Positions 38,919 through 47,087 of a stretch of DNA of 64,000 nucleotides are shown piece by piece. Position 1 is the stretch's first letter. Each line of letters starts with the position of its first letter. Origin of the DNA: Nocardia terpenica. GTDB taxonomy: Bacteria > Actinomycetota > Actinomycetes > Mycobacteriales > Mycobacteriaceae. The position numbers were made by a program, and so were the translations under genes. The stretch covers positions 186,001 through 250,000 of the forward strand of contig NZ_JABMCZ010000003.1 in assembly GCF_013186535.1 (NCBI RefSeq). Reading direction: 5' to 3'. The notes under the pieces are model-generated. The model ran no database searches, was not told the origin of the DNA, and saw only the letters and a list, made by a program, of their open reading frames with translations.

Positions 38919-41036
38919 CTACATCAGCATCTGGGTGAAGAACTCGTAGATCAGCGTTGCTTGGAAGGCCAGCTGCTTGTTGTCGGCCGCGCCGCCGTGG
39001 CCGCCCTCGATGTTCTCGTGGTACCAGACGGTGTGGCCGTTCTCCTCGAGTCGCGCGGTCATCTTGCGGGCGTGGCCGGGGTGGACGCGGTCGTCGCGGG
39101 TGGAGGTGGTCAGCAGGATCGGCGGGTAGCCGCGTGCGGCGGCGGGCGCTACGTGCTGGTAGGGCGAGTACTCGGACAGGTACGCCCATTCTTCCGGCTT
39201 GTCCGGGTCGCCGTATTCGGCGATCCAGGACGCGCCCGCCAGCAGCAGGTGGTAGCGCTTCATGTCCAGCAGCGGCACCTGGCAGACGATGGCCCCGAAC
39301 AGCTCCGGGTAGCGGGTGAGCATGACGCCCATGAGCAGCCCGCCATTGCTGCCGCCCACCGCGCCCAGTTGGTTCGCGGTCGTGATCCCCCGTGCCACAA
39401 GGTCTTTCGCGATAGAGGAGAAGTCCTCGTACACCCGGTGCCGGTTGGCCTTCTGCGCCGAGGTGTGCCACTCGGGGCCGTATTCGCCGCCGCCGCGGAT
39501 ATTGGTCATGACCCAGGTGCCGCCGCGTTCCAGCCAGCCCATGCCCGACGCCCCGCTGTAGGCGGGGGTGCGCGAGACCTCGAACCCGCCGTACCCGGAC
39601 ATCACCGTCGGGCCGGGCGCGCCGATCCGGTCGCGATGCCGAATCACGAAGTAGGGCACCATGGTTCCGTCGTCGGAGCGGGCGAAGAACTGCTCGGTCA
39701 CCAGCCCGTCGGCATCGAAGAAACCGGGCTCACGCTTCAGCGGCACGGCCTGCCCACCCACCGAACCCGCGAGCAGCGTGGCGGGCGAGGTGAAACCGCT
39801 TGTGGTGAGCATGAATTCGTCGCCGCCCTCCAGGGGGTCGAGATTCATGACATTGGTGGTCGCCATCGGCGGGGTGTCGGCCAGGGGCTCCCGGGTCCAG
39901 CCTCTCCCCGCGCTGTTCCCGGCATGCTTCCCCTCGTTGTTCCCGGCATGCTTTTGGCCGGGACCCGGCGCCGTCAGCACATACAGTTTCGTCTGTACAT
40001 CCTCCAGCGTGATCAGCAGCAGATGGTTCTCCGACCACCCGTACCCGTGCAGCGAGGTGTGCGCGTCGGGGGTGAACAGCACCTCGAAATCCCGTGCGCC
40101 GTCGAGAAATTCGTTCAGGTCGGCGGCGAGCAGGGCGCCCGCCGGGTAGCTGTGGCCACCCACCTCCCACGGCGACTTCAGCCGCACCAGCATCCAGTCC
40201 TTGTACCAGGATTCCGAGGCGTCGCTGGGCACGTCGATGAAGCGCAGCGTGCCGTCGTCCTCGAGCAGGTACACCGACTCGTTGAAGAAGTCGGTGGCGC
40301 GGGCCACGTAATGTCGCTCGTAGCCTGGGGTTCGGTCGTAACCCGCCGAGACCATGACATCGCCCGCCTCGCCCTCGAACACCGTCTCGGCGTCCGCGAG
40401 CGGGGTGCCGCGCCGCCAGCGCTTGGCGATGCGCGCGTATCCGGAATCGGTGAGCGAGCCGGGGCCGAAATCCGTTCCGACATAGAGGGTGTCGGCGTCG
40501 ATCCAGCGCGCCTGCGACTTGGCCTCCGGCAGATAGAAGCCGCCGTCTGCCGATTCGCGGAATTCCCTTGTGGCCATGTCGAATTCGCGAACCACCTTGG
40601 CGTCCGCGCCGCCGCGCGACAGGCTGATCAGGGCCCGCGACTGGTCCGGCCGCAGCACCGCGGCGCCGCCCCACACCCAGTTCTCGCCCTCGGCCGCGGC
40701 CAGCGCGTCCAGGTCGATCAGGATCTCCCAGTCCGGATCGTCGGTGCGGTACTGCTCGAACGTGGTCCGCCGCCACAGCCCCTTCGGATGTTCGCCGTCG
40801 CGCCAGAAGTTGTACAGCCACCGGCCCCGGCGCGTGGGATAGGGGATGCGGGTGTCGGTATCGAGCATGTCGAGCAGGCGATGCTCCAGTTCGGTGAACC
40901 GATCCGAGGTCGCGAACCGCTCGATCACGACCTCGTTGCGTGCGCGCGCCCATGCGAGGGCGTCATCGCCGGTCACCTCCTCGAGCCACAGATAGGGATC
41001 GCTGTGCTGTTCCTCGGCGGCGCTCATGACAGCCAT
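38919..41036 (-). CDS. Prolyl oligopeptidase family serine peptidase (S9A)
   Basis: A 705-residue cytoplasmic-type peptidase. The N-terminal WLEEVTGDDALAWARARN segment and a beta-propeller (about 70-420) precede the alpha/beta hydrolase domain with GGSNGGLLMG (Ser), DDRVHPGHA (Asp) and GGHGG (His). It cleaves after proline in short peptides. About 20 extra residues (PGPGQKHAGNNEGKHAGNSAG) interrupt the propeller between LYVLTA and WTREPL; they are encoded by the palindromic repeat at 39915-39963, in frame. The ATG at 41036 was used; another ATG lies three codons later. Confidence 0.9.
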   Translation of the reverse strand: MAVMSAAEEQHSDPYLWLEEVTGDDALAWARARNEVVIERFATSDRFTELEHRLLDMLDTDTRIPYPTRRGRWLYNFWRDGEHPKGLWRRTTFEQYRTDDPDWEILIDLDALAAAEGENWVWGGAAVLRPDQSRALISLSRGGADAKVVREFDMATREFRESADGGFYLPEAKSQARWIDADTLYVGTDFGPGSLTDSGYARIAKRWRRGTPLADAETVFEGEAGDVMVSAGYDRTPGYERHYVARATDFFNESVYLLEDDGTLRFIDVPSDASESWYKDWMLVRLKSPWEVGGHSYPAGALLAADLNEFLDGARDFEVLFTPDAHTSLHGYGWSENHLLLITLEDVQTKLYVLTAPGPGQKHAGNNEGKHAGNSAGRGWTREPLADTPPMATTNVMNLDPLEGGDEFMLTTSGFTSPATLLAGSVGGQAVPLKREPGFFDADGLVTEQFFARSDDGTMVPYFVIRHRDRIGAPGPTVMSGYGGFEVSRTPAYSGASGMGWLERGGTWVMTNIRGGGEYGPEWHTSAQKANRHRVYEDFSSIAKDLVARGITTANQLGAVGGSNGGLLMGVMLTRYPELFGAIVCQVPLLDMKRYHLLLAGASWIAEYGDPDKPEEWAYLSEYSPYQHVAPAAARGYPPILLTTSTRDDRVHPGHARKMTARLEENGHTVWYHENIEGGHGGAADNKQLAFQATLIYEFFTQMLM
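39915..39963 (+). repeat. Dispersed palindromic element, copy 5, inside a coding sequence
   Basis: One 24-base half-unit starting GTTCCCGGCATG (39915) is followed by a full core, loop ATGCTTTTG (39941-39963). It lies within the S9 peptidase gene on the opposite strand and keeps the frame because the unit is eight codons. It adds Gly/Lys/His-rich residues at a loop of the propeller. Confidence 0.88.
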
Positions 41037-41125
41037 TGTTGCCGACCCGGCGGAGTGATCGAACTTACCCGCGAGATTCGGAGGTGGCTGGTTGCGCGAT
41101 CCGGGGCAGAGCTAGGCTCGGGGAC

Positions 41126-42529
41126 GTGACTTCCCACTACGATGTCGTCGTTCTCGGTGCTGGTCCCGGCGGTTACGTCGCCGCGATCCGTGCCGCTCAA
41201 CTCGGCCTGCGAACAGCGATCGTCGAGCAGAAATACTGGGGTGGGGTGTGCCTGAACGTCGGGTGCATTCCGTCCAAGGCGCTGCTGCGCAATGCGGAGC
41301 TCGCACACATCTTCACCAAGGAAGCGAAGACGTTCGGCATCACCGGCGAGGCGAGCTTCGACTTCGGCGCGGCGTTCGACCGCAGCCGCAAGGTCGCGGA
41401 CGGCCGCGTCAAGGGCGTCCACTTCCTGATGAAGAAGAACAAGATCGACGAGTTCGACGGCAAGGGAACGTTCACCGACCCGAACACTCTCTCGGTCGAG
41501 TTGACCAAGGGCGGCACCGAGACGGTCACCTTCGACAACGCGATCATCGCGACCGGCACCGTCACCAAGCTGCTGCCGGGCACCACGCTGTCGCAGAACG
41601 TGGTCACCTACGAGGAGCAGATCCTGACCCGGGAGCTGCCGGGCTCGATTCTCATCGTGGGCGCGGGCGCCATCGGCATGGAGTTCGGCTACGTCCTGAA
41701 GAACTACGGCGTCGACGTGCGCATCGTGGAGTTCCTGGACCGGGCGCTGCCGAACGAGGACGCCGACGTCTCCAAGGAGATCACCAAGGCGTACAAGAAG
41801 CTGGGCATCACCATCACCACCGGTGCCGCGGTGCAGTCCATCGAGGACAACGGCTCCAAGGTCACCGTCAGCATCAAGGACAACAAGTCCGGTGCGCTCG
41901 AGACGGTCACCGTGGACAAGGTGCTGCAGGCCGTCGGTTTCGCGCCGCGGGTGGAGGGCTACGGCCTGGAGAACACCGGCGTGCAGCTGACCGACCGCGG
42001 CGCCATCGCCATCGACGACTACATGCGCACCAATGTGCCGCACATCTACGCCATCGGTGATGTCACCGCCAAGCTGCAGCTCGCGCACGTCGCCGAGGCG
42101 CAGGGTGTGGTCGCCGCCGAGACCATCGGCGGCGCGGAGACGTTGGCGCTGGGCGACTACCGGATGATGCCGCGCGCCACCTTCTGCCAGCCGCAGGTCG
42201 CCAGCTTCGGCCTCACCGAGGAGCAGGCCCGCGCCGAGGGCTACGACGTGAAGGTCGCGAACTTCCCCTTCACCGCCAACGGCAAGGCCCACGGTCTGGG
42301 CGACGCCACCGGTTTCGTGAAGCTCATCTCGGACGGCAAGTACGGCGAACTGCTGGGCGGCCACCTCATCGGCCCCGACGTTTCCGAGTTGCTGCCCGAG
42401 CTGACCTTGGCCCAGAAGTGGGACCTCACCGTCAACGAACTGGCCCGCAATGTCCACACCCACCCGACGCTGAGTGAGGCTCTGCAGGAAGCCATTCACG
42501 GGCTGGCGGGGCATATGATCAACTTCTGA
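41126..42529 (+). CDS. lpdA: Dihydrolipoyl dehydrogenase
   Basis: A 467-residue flavoprotein, E3 of pyruvate dehydrogenase and related complexes (Rv0462/LpdC counterpart). FAD motif VVLGAGPGGYVAAIRAAQ, redox disulfide GGVCLNVGCIPSK (Cys about 41 and 46), NAD motif ILIVGAGAIGMEFG, second FAD motif IYAIGDVT, and active-site HTHPTLSE near the C-terminus are all intact. The start is GTG at 41126; there is no strong ribosome binding site, so it may be leaderless. It is followed by a strong terminator. Confidence 0.96.
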   Translation: MTSHYDVVVLGAGPGGYVAAIRAAQLGLRTAIVEQKYWGGVCLNVGCIPSKALLRNAELAHIFTKEAKTFGITGEASFDFGAAFDRSRKVADGRVKGVHFLMKKNKIDEFDGKGTFTDPNTLSVELTKGGTETVTFDNAIIATGTVTKLLPGTTLSQNVVTYEEQILTRELPGSILIVGAGAIGMEFGYVLKNYGVDVRIVEFLDRALPNEDADVSKEITKAYKKLGITITTGAAVQSIEDNGSKVTVSIKDNKSGALETVTVDKVLQAVGFAPRVEGYGLENTGVQLTDRGAIAIDDYMRTNVPHIYAIGDVTAKLQLAHVAEAQGVVAAETIGGAETLALGDYRMMPRATFCQPQVASFGLTEEQARAEGYDVKVANFPFTANGKAHGLGDATGFVKLISDGKYGELLGGHLIGPDVSELLPELTLAQKWDLTVNELARNVHTHPTLSEALQEAIHGLAGHMINF

Positions 42530-42541
42530 GTTCGTAGTATT

Positions 42542-42570
42542 CGGCCGCCCCGGGTTTCCCGGGGCGGCCG
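42542..42570 (+). terminator. Terminator after lpdA
   Basis: CGGCCGCCCCGGG, loop TTT, CCCGGGGCGGCCG: a perfect 13-bp stem 12 bases after the stop, followed by a T-rich stretch (GTTGTTTCT). Intrinsic terminator. Confidence 0.9.
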
Positions 42571-42595
42571 AGTTGTTTCTGTGCCGGGCATGGAT

Positions 42596-42631
42596 CCCCG
42601 CCGCACGGCCCTAGGGGGCCGTGCGGCGGGG
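42596..42631. repeat. Perfect 16-bp hairpin in the lpdA-HxlR intergenic region
   Basis: CCCCGCCGCACGGCCC and its exact complement flank a 4-base TAGG loop. It follows the lpdA terminator by 25 bases. It has AAAA after it but no T-run. Possibly a second terminator or a remnant of mobile DNA. Confidence 0.7.
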
Positions 42632-42664
42632 AAAACGGAATGCCGTGGGCCCTGGTGATTCTGC

Positions 42665-42770
42665 TGAGCGGTCTCGAGTCTGGGTGGCCTTGAGTTCCGA
42701 TGTCGTCCGAGTTTGGTATGGCCTCGAGTACTGGTGTGGCCTCGAGTCTGGTGTGGCTTTGGGTTCTGCT
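42665..42770 (+). repeat. Degenerate 17-base tandem repeat
   Basis: Four to five imperfect copies of a unit like TGGCCTCGAGTCTGGTG. There is no gene here. The repeat runs directly into the transporter remnant and may mark where that gene was broken. Confidence 0.5.
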
Positions 42771-42905
42771 CGCCTCGCGCTGCTCGTCGGGTTCGTCGCG
42801 GCCGAGGCGCGCAGTCGAAATCCACTGCTGCCCTTGCGATTACTGACCAACCGGCACGCCGCAGCGGATTGCTCGGTTTCGGCCTGGGCGCCGGTCCGAT
42901 CAGTC
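42771..42905 (+). pseudogene. Remnant of an MFS (DHA2-type) drug exporter
   Basis: The frame from 42771 gives LALLVGFVAAEARSRNPLLP and continues LRLLTNR, the typical helix-loop between two spans of DHA2 exporters (RxxNPLLPLRLF). A second frame just after gives LLGFGLGAGPI, also MFS-like, implying a deletion or frameshift. Nothing else of the 450-500 residue protein is present. Its end meets the HxlR gene stop. Confidence 0.6.
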
Positions 42906-43298
42906 CCGGCTGTAGGCCGCCTGGGCCGCGTGGACGGTGTCCATATTGGTTTCCAGCACGACGATGAGGGCCTCGAGATGTCCGGCGACCTGGGCGCCCA
43001 GGTCGGTGAGGGTGTACTCGACGCGCGGCGGGATGGTGTGCACGACCTCGCGGTGCACCATGCCGTCGCGCTCGAGGGCCTGCAGGGTCTGGGAGAGCAT
43101 GCGTTCGCTCACGCCGTCTACCCGGCGGCGGAGCGCGCTGAACCGGTACGGGCCCTCGCGCAGCGCCACCAGGGCGAGCGTGCCCCAGCGGCTCGCGACA
43201 TTCTGCAGCACCGGGCGCGACGTGCAGTTGCGGGCGAAGACGTCGGCCTCCAGCGTCGGATCGTCGGCGGCCGCCGCGGTGATCTCCTGGCTGGTCAT
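42900..43298 (-). CDS. HxlR-family transcriptional regulator
   Basis: A 132-residue winged-helix protein. CTSRPVLQNVASRWGTLALVALREGPYRFSALRRRVDGVSERMLSQTLQ shows in pieces the HxlR pattern with an N-terminal Cys that can sense oxidants or electrophiles, and VEYTLTDLG the wing. It is divergent from the NmrA/QorB-like gene, an arrangement known from E. coli ytfGH, so it probably controls that gene through the dyad between them. Confidence 0.9.
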   Translation of the reverse strand: MTSQEITAAAADDPTLEADVFARNCTSRPVLQNVASRWGTLALVALREGPYRFSALRRRVDGVSERMLSQTLQALERDGMVHREVVHTIPPRVEYTLTDLGAQVAGHLEALIVVLETNMDTVHAAQAAYSRD

Positions 43299-43342
43299 GC
43301 TCCTATGCTACCGACTTCCCCAGTAGTGATGGAATATGGTGT

Positions 43343-43359
43343 ACTAACGAATAGTTAGT
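43343..43359. promoter_or_regulatory. Dyad ACTAAC-N5-GTTAGT between divergent HxlR and NmrA genes
   Basis: A perfect 6-bp dyad in the 95-base divergent promoter, 35 bases before the NmrA-like start. Position and symmetry fit the operator of the dimeric HxlR regulator. This is inferred from position. Confidence 0.6.
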
Positions 43360-43393
43360 GCTTGATGTTCTGTACTTACTTCTGGAGGTAACA

Positions 43394-44254
43394 ATGACCG
43401 TCGCAGTCACCGGAGCCAGTGGTCAGCTGGGCCGTCTCGTCGTGGAGGCGCTGTTGCGCACGCAGGAGCCGGGGTCGATCGTCGCGATCGTCCGGGATCC
43501 GTCGAAGGTGGCCGATCTGGCCGAGCGCGGTGTCGTGGTCCGGCAGGCCGGATACGACGACGCCGCGGCCCTGGACCGGGCGCTGGCGGGTGTGGACCGG
43601 GTGCTGCTGGTGTCGGGTAACGAGTTCGGCTCGCGAATCGCCCAGCACACCACCGTGATTCGCGCCGCCGAGCGGGCTGGCGTGCAACTGCTCGCCTACA
43701 CCAGCATTCCGGATGCCACCGACAATCCGATGATCCTGGCGCAGGAGCACCGCGGCACCGAGGCCGTGCTGGCCGAATCGACCGTGCCGCACGCGATCCT
43801 GCGCAACGGATGGTATTGGGAGAACTACTTCAACGGTGCGCGGTCCGCCCTCGAGGGCGGCGTGCTCTACGGCGCCGCGGGTGCGGGCCGGGTCGCCGCG
43901 GCCGCCCGCGCCGACTATGCCGACGCGGCCGCGGCCGTGCTCACCACCGACGGCCACGCCGGGCGGGTCTACGAGCTCGGCGGCGACGAGCCCCTGACGT
44001 ATTCGGAACTGGCACAGGTGCTTTCCGAGCTGTCCGGCAAGCCGGTCCGCTACCAGGACCTGCCGCAGGAACAGTACGCCGCCGCCCTCGAACAGGCGGG
44101 CCTGCCCGCCGACATGGCAGCCGCCCTGGCCGATGCCGACAGCGGGGTCGAGGCCGGATGGCTCGACGTGACGAGCGGAGACCTGCAGAAGCTGATCGGC
44201 CGCGCGTCTACGCCTGCGGCCGAGGTGTTTCGGGCGGCGTTCGCGGGGGAGTGA
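43394..44254 (+). CDS. NmrA-like NAD(P)H-quinone oxidoreductase (QorB type)
   Basis: A 286-residue atypical short-chain dehydrogenase. It starts MTVAVTGASGQLGRLVVEALL (NADP motif GASGQLG), with LLVSGNEFGSRIAQH and an ILRNGWYWENYF motif that is highly conserved in QorB/YtfG. GGAGG precedes the ATG. It reduces quinones in two-electron steps. The divergent HxlR regulator is its expected controller. Confidence 0.9.
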   Translation: MTVAVTGASGQLGRLVVEALLRTQEPGSIVAIVRDPSKVADLAERGVVVRQAGYDDAAALDRALAGVDRVLLVSGNEFGSRIAQHTTVIRAAERAGVQLLAYTSIPDATDNPMILAQEHRGTEAVLAESTVPHAILRNGWYWENYFNGARSALEGGVLYGAAGAGRVAAAARADYADAAAAVLTTDGHAGRVYELGGDEPLTYSELAQVLSELSGKPVRYQDLPQEQYAAALEQAGLPADMAAALADADSGVEAGWLDVTSGDLQKLIGRASTPAAEVFRAAFAGE

Positions 44255-44662
44255 TCAGGCGTAGGACTTCGCATCGGTGGGTGGGCTTACCCACTGGACC
44301 AGTTGGATGACGATGCCGTTGGGGTCGACGGTTTGGAAGTAGCGTTCGCCCCACGGCTCGGTTTCTATGGGGGTTTCGATCGGGGCGCCCTCGTGTTGGA
44401 TTCGTTCGTATTCCGCGTCGATGTCGTCGACCGCGAAGGCGAGTAGCGTGCCCCGGCCCGCGTCGCCCGCGATGCGGGCGGGTTTGAAGGTGGGCAGGCC
44501 GGTGCGGAGGTAGACCACGTTCGGTGTGGCATCGGGGCGGCTCAGGGAGACGAAGCCGTCCGCCGACATGTCCTCGTGGAAGCCGAAGTGGTCGACGAGG
44601 AACTTCGCCGAGGCGACGGGGTCGGGGACGTTGAGCGAGACGACGGATGCGGTGATGTTCAC
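44255..44662 (-). CDS. VOC-superfamily (glyoxalase/bleomycin-resistance-like) protein
   Basis: A 135-residue single VOC protein with two beta-alpha-beta-beta-beta units: VVSLNVPDPVASAKFLVDHFGF and LAFAVDDIDAEYERIQHEGAPI, ending FQTVDPNGIVIQLVQW with the metal-ligand Glu replaced by Gln. It may bind a small toxic compound or act as an enzyme of unknown substrate. Divergent from a TetR gene with iterated TACT motifs between. Confidence 0.85.
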   Translation of the reverse strand: MNITASVVSLNVPDPVASAKFLVDHFGFHEDMSADGFVSLSRPDATPNVVYLRTGLPTFKPARIAGDAGRGTLLAFAVDDIDAEYERIQHEGAPIETPIETEPWGERYFQTVDPNGIVIQLVQWVSPPTDAKSYA

Positions 44663-44692
44663 GGTGCCTCCTGATGGGCCGCTGAAACTCTG

Positions 44693-44718
44693 TACTAAGT
44701 ACTCTATACTTTGTACTT
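44693..44718. promoter_or_regulatory. Four 7-base TACT-NNN iterations; likely TetR operator
   Basis: TACT occurs at 44693, 44700, 44707 and 44714, exactly every seven bases. Within them is the palindrome AAGTAC-N10-GTACTT (44697-44718). It lies 31 bases upstream of the VOC start and 43 before the TetR start, where the TetR protein would repress both. Confidence 0.55.
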
Positions 44719-44760
44719 GGTTTTTGCTCGGGTGTCGAGCGCGCTCGATAGGATCGGGAG

Positions 44761-45534
44761 GTGACCAGGGAGATGAGGGCCGAGCGCAGCGGCGCGGGCG
44801 ATCCGGCGCGGACCCTGGAGCTGCTGTGGCGCGAGCCCGGGCGCACGTCCGGCCGCGGGCCCAAGCAGCGCAGCAGCATCGACGAGGTGGTCGCGGCCGC
44901 CGTCGAGATCGCCGATACCGACGGCCTGGCCGCGCTCACCATGCGGGCGGTGGCCGCGAAGCTGGGCCTCACGCCGATGGCCACCTACACCTACGTGCCG
45001 GGCAAGGCGGAACTGCTGGACCTGATGCTGGATGTCGTCTACGCGCAGATGCCCCGCGCCGATCTCGACGGAATGCCGTGGCGGGAAAGGGTTTCCACCA
45101 TCGCGGCGGAGAATCGGGCGATGCTGATGCGGCACCCGTGGGTCGCCTATCTGCCGACCACCCGCCCCCCGCTGGGCCCCGGCGTGGCCGCCAAGTACGA
45201 CCACGAACTACGCGCCTTCGACGGCCTGGGTCTGGACGACGTGACAATGGACGCCGCCCTGACCCACGTCCTCGGCTTCGTCGTATCGGTCGCCCGGATC
45301 GCCATCGACACCGACCGCGCCGCGGCCGACAGCGGCATGTCCGACGCCGAATGGTGGTCCCGCACAGCCCCGATCCTGGAACGAGTCTTCGACACCACCC
45401 GCTACCCCCTGGCCGCCCGCGTGGGCGCCGCCGCGGGCCAGGCCCACGACAGCGCCTACAGCGCCGACCACGCCTGGACCTTCGGCCTCACCCGCCTCCT
45501 GGACGGCTTGGCCGTACTGATCGACGGGGACTGA
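44761..45534 (+). CDS. TetR-family regulator (TetR_C class)
   Basis: A 257-residue regulator with an N-terminal extension of about 35 residues, then HTH (IDEVVAAAVEIADTDGLAALTMRAVAAKLGLTPMATYTYV in part) and the long TetR_C effector domain. GTG at 44761 directly follows GGGAG; ATG at 44773 is an equally possible start with better spacing. It is divergent from the VOC gene, its likely target. A palindromic element follows its stop. Confidence 0.87.
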   Translation: MTREMRAERSGAGDPARTLELLWREPGRTSGRGPKQRSSIDEVVAAAVEIADTDGLAALTMRAVAAKLGLTPMATYTYVPGKAELLDLMLDVVYAQMPRADLDGMPWRERVSTIAAENRAMLMRHPWVAYLPTTRPPLGPGVAAKYDHELRAFDGLGLDDVTMDAALTHVLGFVVSVARIAIDTDRAAADSGMSDAEWWSRTAPILERVFDTTRYPLAARVGAAAGQAHDSAYSADHAWTFGLTRLLDGLAVLIDGD

Positions 45535-45545
45535 TCCCGTCGCGG

Positions 45546-45593
45546 CCCGGCGTATCCGAATCTCATGGTCCCGGCATGCTTTTGGCCGGGACC
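45546..45593 (+). repeat. Dispersed palindromic element, copy 6, with one half-unit
   Basis: Full core 45567-45593: stem GGTCCCGGC/GCCGGGACC (9 bp, outer pairs G-C), loop ATGCTTTTG. A half-element CCCGGCGTA starts at 45546, exactly 24 bases upstream. It lies between convergent TetR and LLM genes and touches the LLM 3' end. Confidence 0.88.
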
Positions 45594-45597
45594 CCAC

Positions 45598-46491
45598 TCA
45601 CGGCACCAGCGGACGAACCTCGTCGGCGACGAAGCGGATGAACTCCACCGGATCCAAATCGGCGGTGGGCTGGAGGATTACGGTGTCGGCCCCCGCCTCC
45701 GCCAGGCGGCCGACGGCCTCGGCGACCGCCTTCGCGTCGCCCGCGACGCCGATTCCGTCGGGACCGGGCATGCCGAATTCGGCCGTCAGTTCACGGCCCA
45801 TGCGCTGGGCGTCGGCGCGGAGCCGGGCGAGGGCGTCGGGGCCGGTGGCGACCATCAGGTTGGCGAGGGTGGCGAAACCGTCGGTGCGACCGGCCTTTTC
45901 GCGCCCCTCGGTGAGCAGTTCGCGCGCGGCGCGCAGGGCGTTCGGGGAGGTGCCGGAGGTGAGGATGGCCCCGTCGGCGACCTCGCCGACCAGGCGCAGC
46001 GTGCGCGGGCCGGTGGCGGCGGAGATGATGGCGGGGGCGGTGGCCGGTGGGTAGTCCAGCGCCACGTCGGTGAGCCGGACGTACCGGCCCTCGGTCGAGA
46101 CCTGTTTGCCCGCAAGCAGTTTCCGCAGGGCGTCGACGTATTCGCGGAGCAGGGTGACCGGGGAATCGACGCGGGCGCCGATCTGGCCCATCCAGTCCTG
46201 TACGCCGTGGCCCACGCCCCACACCGTGCGGCCGGGGAACATGCGCTCGACGGAGGCGATCTCCATGGCGGCGAGGGCGACATTGCGCAACGGCACCGGG
46301 AAGACGCCGATGCCCACCCGCAACCGTTCGGTCCAGGCCAGCGCGGCGGCGACGGTGGCCACGCCACCCTCCTGGAAGCAGTCCTCCCAGAGCCAGAGCT
46401 CCTCGAGGCCCGCCTCCTCGGCCGCGCGCGCCACCTCGCGCAGGCGCTCCGGGGGATTCTCGGGCAGGAACACGGCACCAAGCGTTGTCAT
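45598..46491 (-). CDS. LLM-class (F420- or FMN-dependent) oxidoreductase
   Basis: A 297-residue luciferase-like monooxygenase fold protein: LGAVFLPENPPERLREVARAAEEAGLEELWLWED at the start in part, then RVGIGVFPVPLRN and the VGHGVQDWMGQ motif usual in F420-dependent members. Actinobacteria have many; substrate unknown. The ATG at 46491 was preferred; an in-frame ATG ten codons earlier is open. It lies 33 bases after the decarboxylase-like gene on the same strand. Confidence 0.85.
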   Translation of the reverse strand: MTTLGAVFLPENPPERLREVARAAEEAGLEELWLWEDCFQEGGVATVAAALAWTERLRVGIGVFPVPLRNVALAAMEIASVERMFPGRTVWGVGHGVQDWMGQIGARVDSPVTLLREYVDALRKLLAGKQVSTEGRYVRLTDVALDYPPATAPAIISAATGPRTLRLVGEVADGAILTSGTSPNALRAARELLTEGREKAGRTDGFATLANLMVATGPDALARLRADAQRMGRELTAEFGMPGPDGIGVAGDAKAVAEAVGRLAEAGADTVILQPTADLDPVEFIRFVADEVRPLVP

Positions 46492-46524
46492 GGGTCCATC
46501 GTTACCAGATGGCACCGACATCCT

Positions 46525-47061
46525 TCAGTGGTCGGTCTGGATGCGCAGCGCCGTGATAGTGCTTGCCAGACCCTCGTATTGGTTGATCAGCAGCACGATT
46601 TCGATGAGGCGGCGCTCGTCGTAGTGTGCGGACAGCGCCGACCAGGTCTCGTCGTCGAGATCGCGGGTCCGCACCAGTCGGTCGACGGCGGTGATGAGGG
46701 CGCGCTCGCGCGGCGACCAGCCGGGCGCGTCGGGGCCGACCCGGAGGCGGTCCAGGATCTCGGCGGTCACCCCGGCGCGGCGGCCCAGGCGGATGTGATG
46801 GTCGGTCTCGTAATCGCAGTCGCGCAGGTGCGCCACCCGCAGGATGACCAGCTCCGTCTCGTAGCGGGGGAGCCGCCCGCCGGGCATCAACCGCCCGGAG
46901 TAGTGCAGCCAGCCGCGGAACAGGCCGCCGGTGCGGCCCAGCGTGCTGAACAGATGCGCGTCGGGGGTGCCCGCGGCCCGCGACAGGGCCTGCCAGACAA
47001 CCCAGTTGATCGGCCCGAGCTCGCGAATGCGCCCGGGTGCTATGCGTGGCTCCGTCGACAC
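46525..47061 (-). CDS. Carboxymuconolactone decarboxylase-like (AhpD fold) protein
   Basis: A 178-residue helical protein matching the Rv0464c type next to ramB. The AhpD-fold core is LPRYETELVILRVAHLRDCDYETDHH, with one Cys where peroxidases have CxxC, so it is not a classical AhpD. The last part (DERRLIEIVLLINQYEGLAS) is the conserved trimer helix. GTG start at 47061 with GGGGAAG just upstream. Enzymatic role uncertain. Confidence 0.85.
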   Translation of the reverse strand: MSTEPRIAPGRIRELGPINWVVWQALSRAAGTPDAHLFSTLGRTGGLFRGWLHYSGRLMPGGRLPRYETELVILRVAHLRDCDYETDHHIRLGRRAGVTAEILDRLRVGPDAPGWSPRERALITAVDRLVRTRDLDDETWSALSAHYDERRLIEIVLLINQYEGLASTITALRIQTDH

Positions 47062-47087
47062 CTTCCCCACGCTAACAGGGGCACCCG

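Noticed and set aside
36262..39471. A 1069-residue minus-strand frame opposite the RCK and hydrolase genes
   Set aside because: Low-complexity shadow; the plus-strand genes have motifs, starts and normal spacing.
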